Shown: in pieces, positions 35,053 through 46,870 of the stretch
Layout: every line of letters starts with the position of its first letter
Numbering within the stretch: position 1 is the stretch's first letter
Assembly (NCBI GenBank): GCA_963819715.1
Contig: CAWFXE010000007.1
Coordinates: 1-64,000, forward strand
DNA length: 64,000 nucleotides
From: DASUPK01 sp963819715
Lineage (GTDB): Bacteria; Actinomycetota; Thermoleophilia; Solirubrobacterales; 70-9
Direction: 5' to 3'
Notes under the pieces: generated by a model
The model's input: the letters and a program-made list of their open reading frames with translations, nothing else
What the model was told of the DNA's origin: nothing
Databases searched by the model: none
Made by a program: the position numbers and the translations under genes

Positions 35053-35414
35053 TCGCGGGTCATCCACCACTCCTCGCCGTAGGAGATCGTGATCTGCTCC
35101 CCAACCCCGATCTCGCGCAGGGCCACAAACGAATAGGCGTCGTCGTCCGTCGCGATGTACTCGGCGTTCGGCTCGTCGGAATGGTTGTAGAGGCTGCCGT
35201 ATCCGAGCAGGAGGGCGACGCCGGCATCGTCATCGCCCAGGCTGACGGTGTAGTCGTTCAGCAGTCCGCTCGTCTCGCCCTCGGCAAGCTCGAGAATCGG
35301 GCAGACCTCGATCGTCTCGTCCTTCCCGATCTCCGCGGCCGCGATCACGCCCCGGCCATGCTCGGTATCGCCGATCCGGATCGAAGTCGGCGGCATGATC
35401 TCAGTGGCGGCCAC
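35049..35414 (-). CDS. SET-domain protein (putative lysine methyltransferase)
   Basis: A compact protein of 121 residues consisting of little more than a SET domain: IGDTEHGRGVIAAAEIGKDETIE at the start, then GSLYNHSDEPNAEY and EIGVGEQITISYGEEWW, which carry the conserved NHS and ITxxYG motifs of SAM-dependent protein lysine methyltransferases. Bacterial SET proteins of this size are sporadic and their targets mostly unknown. GTG 35414 directly abuts the ilvN stop, and its end is coupled to menF, so it sits in an ilvB-ilvN-SET-menF transcript. Confidence 0.83.
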   Translation of the reverse strand: MAATEIMPPTSIRIGDTEHGRGVIAAAEIGKDETIEVCPILELAEGETSGLLNDYTVSLGDDDAGVALLLGYGSLYNHSDEPNAEYIATDDDAYSFVALREIGVGEQITISYGEEWWMTRE

Positions 35415-35969
35415 TTAGTTGTCCGGCTTGGAGCGGGCGATCGCGACCTCGCCCGTGCGAACCATCTCGATCAGGCCGTGCGGGCGGATCATCCGCTCGA
35501 AGGCCTCGATCTTGTCCGCGCTCCCGGTGACCTCGATTGTCAGCGAGCGGCGTGAGACGTCGACGATCTTGGCCCTGAAGATCTCGGCGAACTGCATGAT
35601 CTCCGCGCGACTCTCGATCGGCGCGGAGACCTTGAAGAGGGCCATCTCGCGGGCGATGGTCTCGCCCGGCTCCATGTCGCGGATCTTGATGACGTTGACC
35701 AGCTTGTGGAGCTGCTTGGTCACCTGGTCGATCGGGTGGACCGCACCGTCGACTGTCAGCGTGATCCGCGAGATCTCAGGATCGTCGGTAGGGCCGACCG
35801 CGAGCGTGTCGATATTGAAGCCGCGACGGCTGAAGAGGCCGGCGATCCTCGCGAGGACTCCGGGGCGGTTCTCCACCTGGATCGAGAGGACGTGCTTGCG
35901 CCCGGTGAGCGCGCCGGCCGCGGCGTCGAGATCGTCGAGGTTGATCAGGTCCGGGGTTCCGGCTTCCAT
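35415..35969 (-). CDS. ilvN: Acetolactate synthase small (regulatory) subunit
   Basis: Binds branched-chain amino acids and adjusts IlvB activity. An ACT domain at about 28-100 begins HVLSIQVENRPGVLARIAGLFSRRGFNIDTLAVG; a second ACT-like domain follows with FAEIFRAKIVDVSRRSLTIEV. The length of 184 residues fits IlvN/IlvH. Its ATG directly follows the ilvB TAG stop (TAGATG), so the subunits are coupled. Confidence 0.96.
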   Translation of the reverse strand: MEAGTPDLINLDDLDAAAGALTGRKHVLSIQVENRPGVLARIAGLFSRRGFNIDTLAVGPTDDPEISRITLTVDGAVHPIDQVTKQLHKLVNVIKIRDMEPGETIAREMALFKVSAPIESRAEIMQFAEIFRAKIVDVSRRSLTIEVTGSADKIEAFERMIRPHGLIEMVRTGEVAIARSKPDN

Positions 35970-37649
35970 CTAACCCACCATGTCCCTGGCGGCGGCGCCG
36001 GCGGGAATCATCGGGTAGCAGTTCTCGTCCTTGGTGACGCGGACGTCAAGGAGAACCGGGCCCTCGGTCGCCAGCGCGTCGCGCATGGCCCCCTCGACCT
36101 CGTTCTTGTCGTCGACCATCATGCCCTTGGCCCCGAAGGCATCGGCGAGCTTCGGCCAGTCGGGGCTCGGGCCCATCTCCACGGAGCTGTAGCGGCCGTC
36201 CCAGAAGAGCTCCTGCCACTGGCGGACCATCCCGAAGTAGCCGTTGTTCATCAGGAAGACCTTGACGTCGACCCCGTGGCGCACCGCGGTGGCGAGCTCC
36301 TGGCAGGTCATGATCAGGCTGCCGTCGCCGGCGAGGCAGACGACGGTGTCGTCGGGCTGGGCGACCTTCGCCCCGATCGCGCTCGGCAGGCCGAAGCCCA
36401 TCGTGCCGAGCCCACCGGAGTTGATCCAGCGGCGGGGCTTGTCGAAGCCGTAGTACTGGGCGGCCCACATCTGATGCTGGCCGACGTCCGAAGTGATGAT
36501 CGCGTCGCCATCGGTGGCCGCGTACATCGCCTGGATCATCTTCTGCGGCTTGATCTCGCTGTCGGTGGAGTCCTCGTAGCCGAGCGGGTACTCCTTCTGC
36601 CAGTTGTGGATCTGCTCCCACCAGGGATCGAGGCGCGAGCGGTCTGCCTGCGAGGCGCGGTACTCCTTGACCAGCTTGGGCAGCACCTCCTTCGCGTCGC
36701 CGACGATCGGAATGTGCGCGGGGACGTTCTTGGAGATCTCCGCCGGATCGATGTCGATGTGGACGAACTTCGCCCGCGGCGCAAACTCGGAGAGCTTGCC
36801 CGTGATCCGGTCGTCAAAGCGCGCCCCGACGTTGACGATCAGATCCGCATTGTCCATCGCGTAGTTGGCGGTGCGAGTCCCGTGCATGCCGAGCATCCCG
36901 AGCCACTGCTCGTGACTCGCCGGGAATCCACCCAATCCCATCAGGGTGCAGGTGACGGGGAAGTTGTCGGACAGGCACAGCTCGCGCAGCTCCTCCGACG
37001 CGTTGGCGTTGATCACCCCGCCGCCGGCGTAGATCACCGGACGCTGCGCATTGGCGAGCGCGCGGGCGGCGATCCGGATCTGCTTGATGTTGCCCTCCGT
37101 GGAGGGCTTGTACCCCGGCAGGTTCGGAGTGTCCGTGCTCGGCTCGTAGTCGATGTCGGCTCGCGAGAGGTCCTGCGGGACGTCGACGAGCACAGGCCCC
37201 GGGCGCCCGGTCGAGGCAATGTGGAAGGCCGCGTGGATGTAGTCCGGGATGTACCGGGGGTCCTGGACCATGAAGCTGTGCTTGACGACCGGCATCGTGA
37301 TGCCGTTGACGTCGGCCTCCTGGAAACCGTCGGTGCCGATCAGGTCGGTGCGGACCTGCCCAGTGATGAAGACCGTCGGGACTGAGTCGAGCATCGCGTC
37401 CGCGATCGGCGTGATCAGGTTCGTCGCGCCCGGGCCGGAGGTGGCGAACGCGACCCCGACTCGGCCCGAGGCCTTCGCGTAGCCCTCGGCCATGTGTCCG
37501 GCGCCCTGCTCGTGGCGCGCCTGGATGTGATCGAGGTCGGCGTCGTGGACCGCGTCGTAGATCGGCAGGTTGGCCCCACCGGGGATCCCGAAGATGTGCC
37601 TGGTGCCCTCGGCCTTGAGGGCCTCCATAAGTGCGTCAGCGGCGCGCAT
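35970..37649 (-). CDS. ilvB: Acetolactate synthase large (catalytic) subunit
   Basis: First common enzyme of valine, leucine and isoleucine synthesis; uses ThDP, FAD and Mg2+. The ThDP glutamate is in HEQGAGHMAEGYAKASG, followed by GVAFATSGPGATN; the ThDP/Mg2+ motif is GDGSLIMTCQELATAV then NNGYFGMVRQWQELF. It has 559 residues. No leader peptide is found upstream. TACCAT (37661-37656) ends 6 nt before ATG 37649, so the operon probably starts with a leaderless message. It heads ilvB-ilvN-SET-menF. Confidence 0.97.
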   Translation of the reverse strand: MRAADALMEALKAEGTRHIFGIPGGANLPIYDAVHDADLDHIQARHEQGAGHMAEGYAKASGRVGVAFATSGPGATNLITPIADAMLDSVPTVFITGQVRTDLIGTDGFQEADVNGITMPVVKHSFMVQDPRYIPDYIHAAFHIASTGRPGPVLVDVPQDLSRADIDYEPSTDTPNLPGYKPSTEGNIKQIRIAARALANAQRPVIYAGGGVINANASEELRELCLSDNFPVTCTLMGLGGFPASHEQWLGMLGMHGTRTANYAMDNADLIVNVGARFDDRITGKLSEFAPRAKFVHIDIDPAEISKNVPAHIPIVGDAKEVLPKLVKEYRASQADRSRLDPWWEQIHNWQKEYPLGYEDSTDSEIKPQKMIQAMYAATDGDAIITSDVGQHQMWAAQYYGFDKPRRWINSGGLGTMGFGLPSAIGAKVAQPDDTVVCLAGDGSLIMTCQELATAVRHGVDVKVFLMNNGYFGMVRQWQELFWDGRYSSVEMGPSPDWPKLADAFGAKGMMVDDKNEVEGAMRDALATEGPVLLDVRVTKDENCYPMIPAGAAARDMVG

Positions 37650-37891
37650 GGGCCGATGGTAGCCAAGCGGTCAATGCGCGCGCGAGCCGTCGCTCTCACG
37701 ACGGGGGCTATTCACAGTCGTTGTGACACCGGCAATGAATGGGGCGACAACGTCACGGCAGCAATGAAGCCGGATGAGAGGCGGATGAGGAGAGGAGCAC
37801 TGGGGGTACCTCCAGCCCCGGTGGCGACCGCTATCGAAATGGGAGCGGGCGCTACCACCAGAGTGATCCGGCTGGTAGCGGAGGCGATCAA

Positions 37892-38323
37892 ATGGGTAGC
37901 GACGGCACCCGGGACCCGACAGGCACCCGGGACCCGACAGGCACCCGGGACCAACCCGCCGATGAAGCCGAGCCGGCCGATTACGCGTCGTCGATGGCGA
38001 GGGCGGCGGCACGGCGTCAGCGCGATGAGCGGAACCGTGCTCCGGGGACCTGGATGCCCGGGCCGGAGGAATTGGACCGGGATCCAGAGCCGGGCGATGA
38101 CACCGATTTCGGCACCGATGGGCCCGAGAGGGAATACACGAGCCGCCAGCTCGGCGTCCGGCTGCGGCCGAAGCACTGGGAGCGGCTGCTTGACGCGGCT
38201 CGGCTCTATGGCGTCAGGCCGACGACGATGGCGCGCATGATGATCGTGCGCGGGACCAATGCGATCCATGAGGCTGAGCTGCGGGCGCGGGCACGCGAAT
38301 GGAGGGAGTCGGGGTCCGAGTAG
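37892..38323 (+). CDS. Possible ribbon-helix-helix protein with repeat-bearing N-terminus
   Basis: A 143-residue protein not assigned to a named family. The N-terminus contains a 6-residue repeat (GTRDPT) encoded by 18-bp tandem DNA repeats, then an acidic/Pro-rich linker. The C-terminal 60 residues (LGVRLRPKHWERLLDAARLY, RPTTMARMMIVRGTNAI) read as a short strand plus two helices, as in ribbon-helix-helix DNA-binding proteins; this is an inference. ATG 37892 has no clear ribosome binding site. It converges on sqdB with a 3-bp gap. The 242 bp between it and ilvB hold no other gene that I can support. Confidence 0.55.
   Translation: MGSDGTRDPTGTRDPTGTRDQPADEAEPADYASSMARAAARRQRDERNRAPGTWMPGPEELDRDPEPGDDTDFGTDGPEREYTSRQLGVRLRPKHWERLLDAARLYGVRPTTMARMMIVRGTNAIHEAELRARAREWRESGSE
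37904..37952 (+). repeat. 18-bp tandem repeat inside a coding region
   Basis: The unit GGCACCCGGGACCCGACA occurs at 37904-37921 and 37922-37939, with a third copy partly conserved (GGCACCCGGGACC, 37940-37952). The unit length is a multiple of three, and it encodes Gly-Thr-Arg-Asp-Pro-Thr in frame. Copy number may vary between strains. Confidence 0.85.
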
Positions 38324-38326
38324 TGC

Positions 38327-39499
38327 TCAGCGAGCGGCGGCGGGAGTACCCGGCTTCCACTGCGTCCGCGGGTCGATCGCCGAGTCGATGACGCGGCCCT
38401 TTTGCCGCTCGATCGTCTTCAGCATCGAGCGGACCAGCTCGTCGCCGAGGTAGCTCGGCTTCAGGCCCAGATCCAGCAGCTTCGTGTGGACCGGGTTGTA
38501 GTAGTGCTCCTCGGCCTCGACGCGCGGGTTCTCGACGCTCTCGATGTCGATCTCGAAGCCCACCTCGGCGGCTGAGCGCTGCACCAACTCGGCCAGCTCG
38601 CTGACGGAGAACTGCTCGGTGAACTGGTTGTAGACGCGGAACTCGCCGGCGTCGGCCGGGTTCTCGACGGCCAGCTCAACGCACTGGAGGGTGTCGCGGA
38701 TGTTGAGGAAGCCGCGGGTCTGGCCGCCCTTGCCGTAGACCGTGAGCGGGTGGCCGACGACGGCCTGCACGCAGAAGCGGTTGAGGACCGTGCCGAACCA
38801 CTCGTCGTAGTCGAAGCGCGTGCAGAGGCGCTCGTCCTGGGCGGTCTCGTCGGTCTCGATCCCGTAGACGACGCCCTGGTTGAGGTCCGTCGAGCGCAGG
38901 CCCCAGACGCGGCACGCGAAGTGGATGTTGTGCGAGTCGTGGACCTTGGAGAGGTGGTAGAGCGAGCCCGGGAGCTTCGGGAAGGGCAGCGTGTCCTTGC
39001 GGCCCTTGTGTTCGATCTCGATGTAGCCCTCCTCGATGTCGATGTTGGGCGTGCCGTACTCACCCATCGTCCCGAGCTTGACCAGGTGGCAGTCCGGGGC
39101 GTGATCGCGGAGGAAGAAGAGGAGGTTGAGCGTGCCGATCACGTTCGTGTACTGGGTCTCGACGGCCTGCTCGCGGCTGGCCATCGAGAACGGCGCGGAC
39201 GGCTGCTCGCCGTAATGGATTACGGCCTCGGGCTTGGTCTCGACGATCACCTCCTCGAGAAAGGCGGCGTCCTCGATCGCGCCGACGTATGAGCGGATCT
39301 CCTTCCCCGAGACCTCGTGCCAAGCCGCGATCCGCTCGTCGAGCGGCCTGATCGGCGTCAGGGAATCGGTGCCGTGGCGCTCGTGCCACTTGCGGCGAGA
39401 GAAGTTGTCGACGACGGATACCTCGTGTCCCCGGGCCGAGAAGCGCATCGCCGTCGGCCAGCCGAGATAACCGTCGCCCCCGAGGATGAGGACGCGCAT
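38327..39499 (-). CDS. sqdB: UDP-sulfoquinovose synthase (SQD1/SqdB-like)
   Basis: An NAD-dependent short-chain sugar-nucleotide enzyme of 390 residues. It starts VLILGGDGYLGWPTAMRFSA and carries features of the sulfoquinovose branch rather than generic epimerases: VDNFSRRKW, KLGTMGEYGTPNIDIEEG, YHLSKVHDSHNI (catalytic Tyr-x3-Lys) and TDLNQGVVYGI. Known members make UDP-sulfoquinovose from UDP-glucose and sulfite for sulfolipid or sulfonated glycans. There is no SqdX-type glycosyltransferase next to it; the next gene over is a family 2 glycosyltransferase. ATG 39499 starts at the Rossmann fold. TACTCT 10 bp upstream may be its -10. Confidence 0.88.
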   Translation of the reverse strand: MRVLILGGDGYLGWPTAMRFSARGHEVSVVDNFSRRKWHERHGTDSLTPIRPLDERIAAWHEVSGKEIRSYVGAIEDAAFLEEVIVETKPEAVIHYGEQPSAPFSMASREQAVETQYTNVIGTLNLLFFLRDHAPDCHLVKLGTMGEYGTPNIDIEEGYIEIEHKGRKDTLPFPKLPGSLYHLSKVHDSHNIHFACRVWGLRSTDLNQGVVYGIETDETAQDERLCTRFDYDEWFGTVLNRFCVQAVVGHPLTVYGKGGQTRGFLNIRDTLQCVELAVENPADAGEFRVYNQFTEQFSVSELAELVQRSAAEVGFEIDIESVENPRVEAEEHYYNPVHTKLLDLGLKPSYLGDELVRSMLKTIERQKGRVIDSAIDPRTQWKPGTPAAAR

Positions 39500-39543
39500 G
39501 AGAGGCGGCAGAGTAGCGGCCCGAGCGGCGCATCGTCGTGCCC

Positions 39544-39960
39544 GCATGGGCGAGCGTCGCCACCTATTCTGGCGCCGCCTTGACCGTCTTCCCCGTCGCC
39601 TCAGTCTTCCCCGAAGAGCTGACCGCTCTTCGCGTCGGCGGTCTCGTCCTCGCCGTGCCTGCTCTTTGCGTTCGCGATCTGGCGCCGGCGCATCGCTCTC
39701 CAACGGGGCGGTGCTGCTGGCATCTTCGGCGCGCTCGCGCTGCGATCGTCTCCGGCACGGAGATCCTCAACGGGCTGCTCTCGACGTTCGCCTTCAAGCA
39801 GGGAAACGGCGGCCGGATCCTGGGGCTCGCCGTCTTCGCGATCATCGTCCTCTTCTTCCTGGTGCTCCGGGCGCTGACGGAGAGCGCCCGCATGAACCAG
39901 CAGCTCTCCGCACTGCTCGAGGGCCTGGCCTGGGAGGAGTTCCGCGCAGGCGAAGCTGCC
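39544..39960 (+). CDS. DUF2304-like small membrane protein, frame interrupted
   Basis: The readable parts are LLFAFAIWRRRIALQRGG in one frame and IVSGTEILNGLLSTFAF, then LGLAVFAIIVLFFLVLRAL and MNQQLSALLEGLAWEEF, in another. This pattern of two or three membrane spans plus a short helical tail is that of DUF2304 proteins, which commonly precede dolichyl-phosphate-mannose-type glycosyltransferases. At least one base error near 39745 is needed to join the parts. Boundaries are approximate. Confidence 0.5.
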
Positions 39961-40654
39961 CGAGCGCTTCCGCGACAAGATCGCCGTGGTCATCCCCGCC
40001 TACAACGAGGCCGACAGCGTGGGAGACGTGGTCGCGGCAGATCCCGGCGGAGGTTTGCGGCGAGCAGACCGCCGTGCTGGTGGTCGACGACGGCTCGCGA
40101 GACGACACCAGCGAGGCCGCCGCCAAGGCCGGTGCGGTCGTCGCCCGCCACGTGATCAATCGGGGGGCGGCGCGGCGCTGCGCACCGGCTACCGGCTGAT
40201 GGCCGAGTCGGGCGCGCTCGTGGTGGTCACGCTCGACGCCGATGGCCAGCACCTGCCCAGCGAGATGGAGCGGCTGGTGAAGCCGGTACTCGACGACGAG
40301 GTCGACGTCGCACATGGCTCCCGCGTCCTCGGCGATGCCGACCCCAACACCCGCTCACGCGAGCTGGGGATCGTCCTCTTCAACAAGATGATCTCCTTCA
40401 TCACCCGGACCAAGGTCTCCGACGCATCGAACGGCTACCGCGCGGTTCGCACCACGGTCCTGCCCCAGCTCGTCCTGCGACAGGAGCAGTTCCACACCTC
40501 CGAGTTCCTGATCGAGGCGATCAAGCGCGGCGTGCCCGCGAAGGAGGTGCCGGTGACGGTCGCGAAGCGCACCCACGGCCATTCGAAGAAGCCGGCCGTC
40601 GTCCGCTACGGCCTGGGCTTCACGAACGCGATCGTCCGCACCTGGCTGCGCTAG
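39950..40654 (+). CDS. Family 2 glycosyltransferase, frame interrupted
   Basis: A GT-A fold transferase similar to dolichyl-phosphate mannose synthases. The pieces in order are KIAVVIPAYNEADSVGDVV, then in the next frame IPAEVCGEQTAVLVVDDGSR (start of the nucleotide-binding region), then back in the first frame LRTGYRLMAESG, VTLDADGQHLPSEMERLV (the DxD metal site) and SNGYRAVRTTVLPQL. Breaks fall near 40035 and 40160. The complete family order and intact motifs suggest sequence errors. The product would transfer a sugar to a lipid carrier or glycan. Confidence 0.75.
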   Translation, partial: AKLPERFRDKIAVVIPAYNEADSVGDVVAADPGGGLRRADRRAGGRRRLARRHQRGRRQGRCGRRPPRDQSGGGAALRTGYRLMAESGALVVVTLDADGQHLPSEMERLVKPVLDDEVDVAHGSRVLGDADPNTRSRELGIVLFNKMISFITRTKVSDASNGYRAVRTTVLPQLVLRQEQFHTSEFLIEAIKRGVPAKEVPVTVAKRTHGHSKKPAVVRYGLGFTNAIVRTWLR

Positions 40655-40695
40655 CGCGCTTGCAAGCGGGGCAATCCAGGGCTAGCCTTGGACCC

Positions 40696-41578
40696 GTGTG
40701 GAGAAAGGGCTTGACGCCCCAGTCGCGCGCTTCTGGCGAGCGCTGCCACGGCCGCAGGACTGCTGCTGGCGGCCGTTTCGCCGGCGCAAGGCGGCGCTCG
40801 AGATCGGATATCACAGACCTATTCGGTCCCGCGCCGCCGGCGCTGTGCATCAACCCAGATCCGATTGACCTCGTCCAGGCGACCGGACCAGCCGGCTCCG
40901 TTCTACACGGTTCCGGCTGCCCCCGGCCAATCCCTGCTGATCACCTCCTGGAGCCATCACGCGGCCGCCGGCTCGGCGCCGCTTGAGTTCAAGGTCTACC
41001 GGCCGGTCGGCGGCGCGACCTACAGGGTGGTCGGCCACGATGGCCCGCGCCCGCTCAACTCGGGCGCCGTCAATACCTTCTCGGGTCTCCACATCCCCGT
41101 TTTGCCGGGCGACGTGATCGGGCTGCACACATCCGCGGCGCCCACGGCATGTCACTTCAACGCACTCGGCCAGAGTTACCTGTTCCGAGGCGGTGATCTG
41201 GCCGACAGCCAGGAAGGTACGTTCGGTCCGAACACAGGCGAGCAGCTCAACGTGAGCGCGCTCGTCGCGCCGGACAACCGATTGACCGTGCACCGGGTCA
41301 AGCGCAACAAGAAGAGAGGCTTGGCCAAGATCAAACTTGGCATTCCAAACCCGGGCGAGCTGCACCTCGCGGGCGCCGGCGTCTCATTTCGGGGGGCCCG
41401 TCATAGAGCTGTACCGGCCGGGAATCTTTCGATCGTCGTCCGCGCGTTCGGCAGGGCCAGGGAGAAACTGCTCGATACCGGCAAGGTCAGAGTGGTTGCG
41501 CAGCTCAGCTACGTCGTCGCCGGAGTCCAGGGCACATTCCTACCCGTGAAACTGACGCTGCGGAAGCGGCGGGGCTAG
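40696..41578 (+). CDS. Secreted protein of unknown function, frame interrupted at the 5' end
   Basis: From 40865 to 41578 the frame is open and codes for a beta-rich protein (FYTVPAAPGQSLLITSWSHH, LEFKVYRPVGGATYRVVG) ending in a basic domain with LAKIKLGIPNPGELHLAGAG and VKLTLRKRRG. That domain type is frequent in secreted proteins of Solirubrobacter relatives. Upstream, a hydrophobic stretch AATAAGLLLAAVSPAQ looks like a signal peptide but joins only after one or two frame changes between 40730 and 40870. GTG 40696 is a possible start. I cannot name a function. Confidence 0.55.
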
Positions 41579-41595
41579 CTCTATTCCGCCCTTCG

Positions 41596-41893
41596 TCAGG
41601 CGGGCCGGTCCGCCGGGCCGGGCCTGACCTCGGCCGGGTCCGGCAGGTACAGGTCGGTCCCGCAGCGGGGGCAGACCTGGACGTGCAGCTTCACGATCGT
41701 TGCTGCAGGTCGGGCAGCGCCGCTCGGGCTCGGTGTGCTCGGAGCGATAGAGGATCGCCGCGATCAGGCCGAAGAGCGGCAGGACGGTTCCGATCAGGAA
41801 CCAGATGAAGAAGGAGCTGCCCTTGCCGCGGCCCACGAATCCCGTGGCGAGGCCGAAGAGCAGTGCGATGATCACGTACGGAGCACCGGCCAT
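41596..41893 (-). CDS. Small membrane protein with zinc ribbon, frame interrupted
   Basis: The N-terminal half has two hydrophobic segments (YVIIALLFGLATGFVG and SSFFIWFLIGTVLPLFGLIAAIL), followed by a short Cys pair (CPTC). After a frame change near 41700 a second pair appears (VCPRCGTDLYLPDP), completing a zinc-ribbon-like motif and ending at TGA 41598-41596. About 99 residues after repair. Such proteins are widespread hypotheticals of the membrane. Confidence 0.6.
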
Positions 41894-42084
41894 CCGCCGA
41901 GCTTAGGCCTAAAGTCGCGCCCCGCGGTCCGGGCCGTCCCCGGCGCTGTCATCCCAGCCCGTGGTGTGCTTGTACTTCGGCGGCGGAGGGGGCCACCGTC
42001 GACGAGCCGGGTTTCGCCGCGACCATTGCGTCGGCGGAGTGTTGATGAATAGGCTGCACGTCTCGCAGGGGGCTTCAGGAACGA

Positions 42085-43721
42085 GATGCCATCGTCGACC
42101 GGAAGTCGAAGCTCGTAGCGCTCGGAGGGGCTCTGCTCGCGGCCCTGGCTCTCACAGCCCCGGCCCAGGCGCGTCCGAATGCCAGGCGACGCGACGGGCG
42201 GCCGAACATCCTCGTCGTGATGACCGACGACATGGCGTCGACGGACGTGGCGCTGATGCCGAACGTCAAGAAGCTGCTCGCGAAGCAGGGGACGACCTTC
42301 GCCGATGCGGTCGACGACTTCCCGCTCTGCTGCCCGGCGCGGGCCACCTTCATCACCGGCCAGTACGCGCACAACCACGGCGTCGGCGGCAACTTCTGGC
42401 CCTACGGCTGGTACGGGATGCCGCACCGCAAGAACATCCTCCCGGCCTGGCTCGCAGCGAGGCCGGCTATCAACACGGCCCTGATCGGCAAGTGGCTGAA
42501 CGGCTACGGCGCCGCCGACGCTCACGGCGAGATCCCGGCCGGCTTCGACACCTGGCGCGGGCTGCTCGACGTGTCGGCCTACGACTACTACAACTTCGTG
42601 ATGAACCAGAACGGCAGGCTCCGCAGCTGGGGTGACCCGGACTTCGCGCACAAGCTGGTGGAGTTCGCGAGCATCGAGGCCCTGCCGCACGAGCAGACCG
42701 TCGCAGACGATCCTCGATCAGCTGCACAGAGGTGATGGGCGATCCGCCCTACAGCTACTGGGGCGCCTAGAACCCGGCCGATTACTCGCCGGACGTGACG
42801 GGCCAGGATCACCAACAAGCTCGTCGCCGCCAGGGCAAGACCGACAAGCCGTTCTTCATCTGGTGGGCGCCGGCGGCTCCCCACCGCGAGGACGTCGTCG
42901 ACCACGCTGATGGGCCGTCCCGGCGCCGACCCGCGGCCGCCGACGCGCTACGAGCAGCTCAGCAAGACGCTTCCAGCTGCCCCGCCCGCTGAGCTTCAAC
43001 GAGGCCGACATGTCCGACAAGGGCTCTCCCGTGACCAGCCAAGACGCCCGCCGCTGACCGATGAGCAGATCGGGCAGCTCCAGCTCGACTACGAGGGCCG
43101 GGTCGGCTCACTGCGCGCGGTCGACGACGGCGTGGCGCGGCTGGTGAAGACCCTGCGCCGGACCCACCAGCTCGAGAACACGCTGATCATGTTCCTCTCC
43201 GACAACGGCTGGCTCCAGGGTGAGCACGGATCCCGGGCGACAAGTACCTGCCGTACGAGGAGTCGATCCGGGTCCCGCTGATCGTTCGCGGGCCCGGGCG
43301 TGCCGGCCGGGAAGACGATCCACGGCCAGGTCGGCAACATCGACTTCGCGCCCACGCTGCTGGACGCCGCGAACGCCAAGGCCGGCCGGAAGATGGACGG
43401 CGTGTCGCTCCTGCCGACGATCCGGCGCCCGAAGCGGCGCCCGAATGGGCGCTCGAGATCGAGGCGCTGCGACCGCTGTTCGAGGGCACCATCCCGAACA
43501 ACGCCTGGGACCGCCCCTACCGCGGGGTGAGGACCGACCGCTACACCTACTTCGTCTGGAGCGAGACCGGCGAGGAGGAGCTATACGACCGCCGGACGGA
43601 TCCGTTCCAGATGACGAACGTCGCGACGAGCCCCGCGTACGCGGGAATCAAGGCGCACTGGCGGCGAAGCTGGTCGCGGCTCGACCGCTGCAAGGGCCGC
43701 TCCTGCCGAGTCCAGCCGTAG
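42085..43721 (+). CDS. Sulfatase, multiply frame interrupted
   Basis: Hydrolyses sulfate esters outside the cytoplasm. Parts in order: signal peptide LVALGGALLAALALTAPAQA, NILVVMTDDMASTD (metal site), CCPARATFITGQYAHNHGV (the C-x-P-x-R site whose first Cys becomes formylglycine), LIGKWLNGYG, KPFFIWWAPAAPHRED, LENTLIMFLSDNGWLQGEH and PYRGVRTDRYTYFVW. Joining them needs at least six frame changes, and a TAG interrupts at 42768-42770. All family landmarks survive, so sequencing errors fit better than decay, but a true pseudogene cannot be excluded. It converges on gatB with 3 bp between the stops. Confidence 0.8.
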
Positions 43722-43724
43722 CGC

Positions 43725-45166
<1,442 letters not shown>

Positions 45167-45186
<20 letters not shown>

Positions 45187-45445
45187 GGTCGCCTCGTCCG
45201 CCGAAGTAGTGCCCGACCTCGTGGAGCACGGTCTGGCGACGCCTCGGCGATCGGTGGTGCTCGCGGTAGATGATGATCCGCTGCAGGCCGCCGCGGGGAT
45301 CGAAGAGGCCCGACAGCGTCCCGACGGATGGCTGTCCTCGACGAGCACGGCCACGTTGTGAGCTTGGCGGCGATCTCGGGCGGCAGCGCGTCGAGCGCGT
45401 CCTGGACCGCCGCGCGCACCTCCTCGTCGGTGAGCTCAGCGCGCC

Positions 45446-45449
<4 letters not shown>
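45167..45449 (-). CDS. Zincin-type metallopeptidase family protein, frame interrupted
   Basis: A small protein of about 95 residues between gatA and gatB. It reads RRAELTDEEVRAAVQDALDALPPEIAAKL, then after a frame change near 45355 SGLFDPRGGLQRIIIYREHH, then another change and TVLHEVGHYFGG. HEVGH is an HExxH zinc-protease motif, and the order matches the minimal zincin family of PF06262 type. GTG 45449 overlaps the gatA stop as GTGA, and its own TGA lies at the gatB start, so it is fully embedded in the gat operon. Confidence 0.65.

Positions 45450-46870
<1,421 letters not shown>

Noticed and set aside
37650..37891. Leader peptide or attenuator upstream of ilvB
   Set aside because: No short frame rich in Ile, Val or Leu and no terminator hairpin. 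A -10 box 6 nt from the ATG argues that ilvB has no leader at all.
37904..37952. CRISPR-like array
   Set aside because: Only two full 18-bp units without spacers, in frame within a coding region, and no cas genes.
42085..43721. Sulfatase as a genuine pseudogene
   Set aside because: All family motifs survive and its neighbours, including essential gatB, show the same kind of single-base breaks, so local sequence error is preferred.
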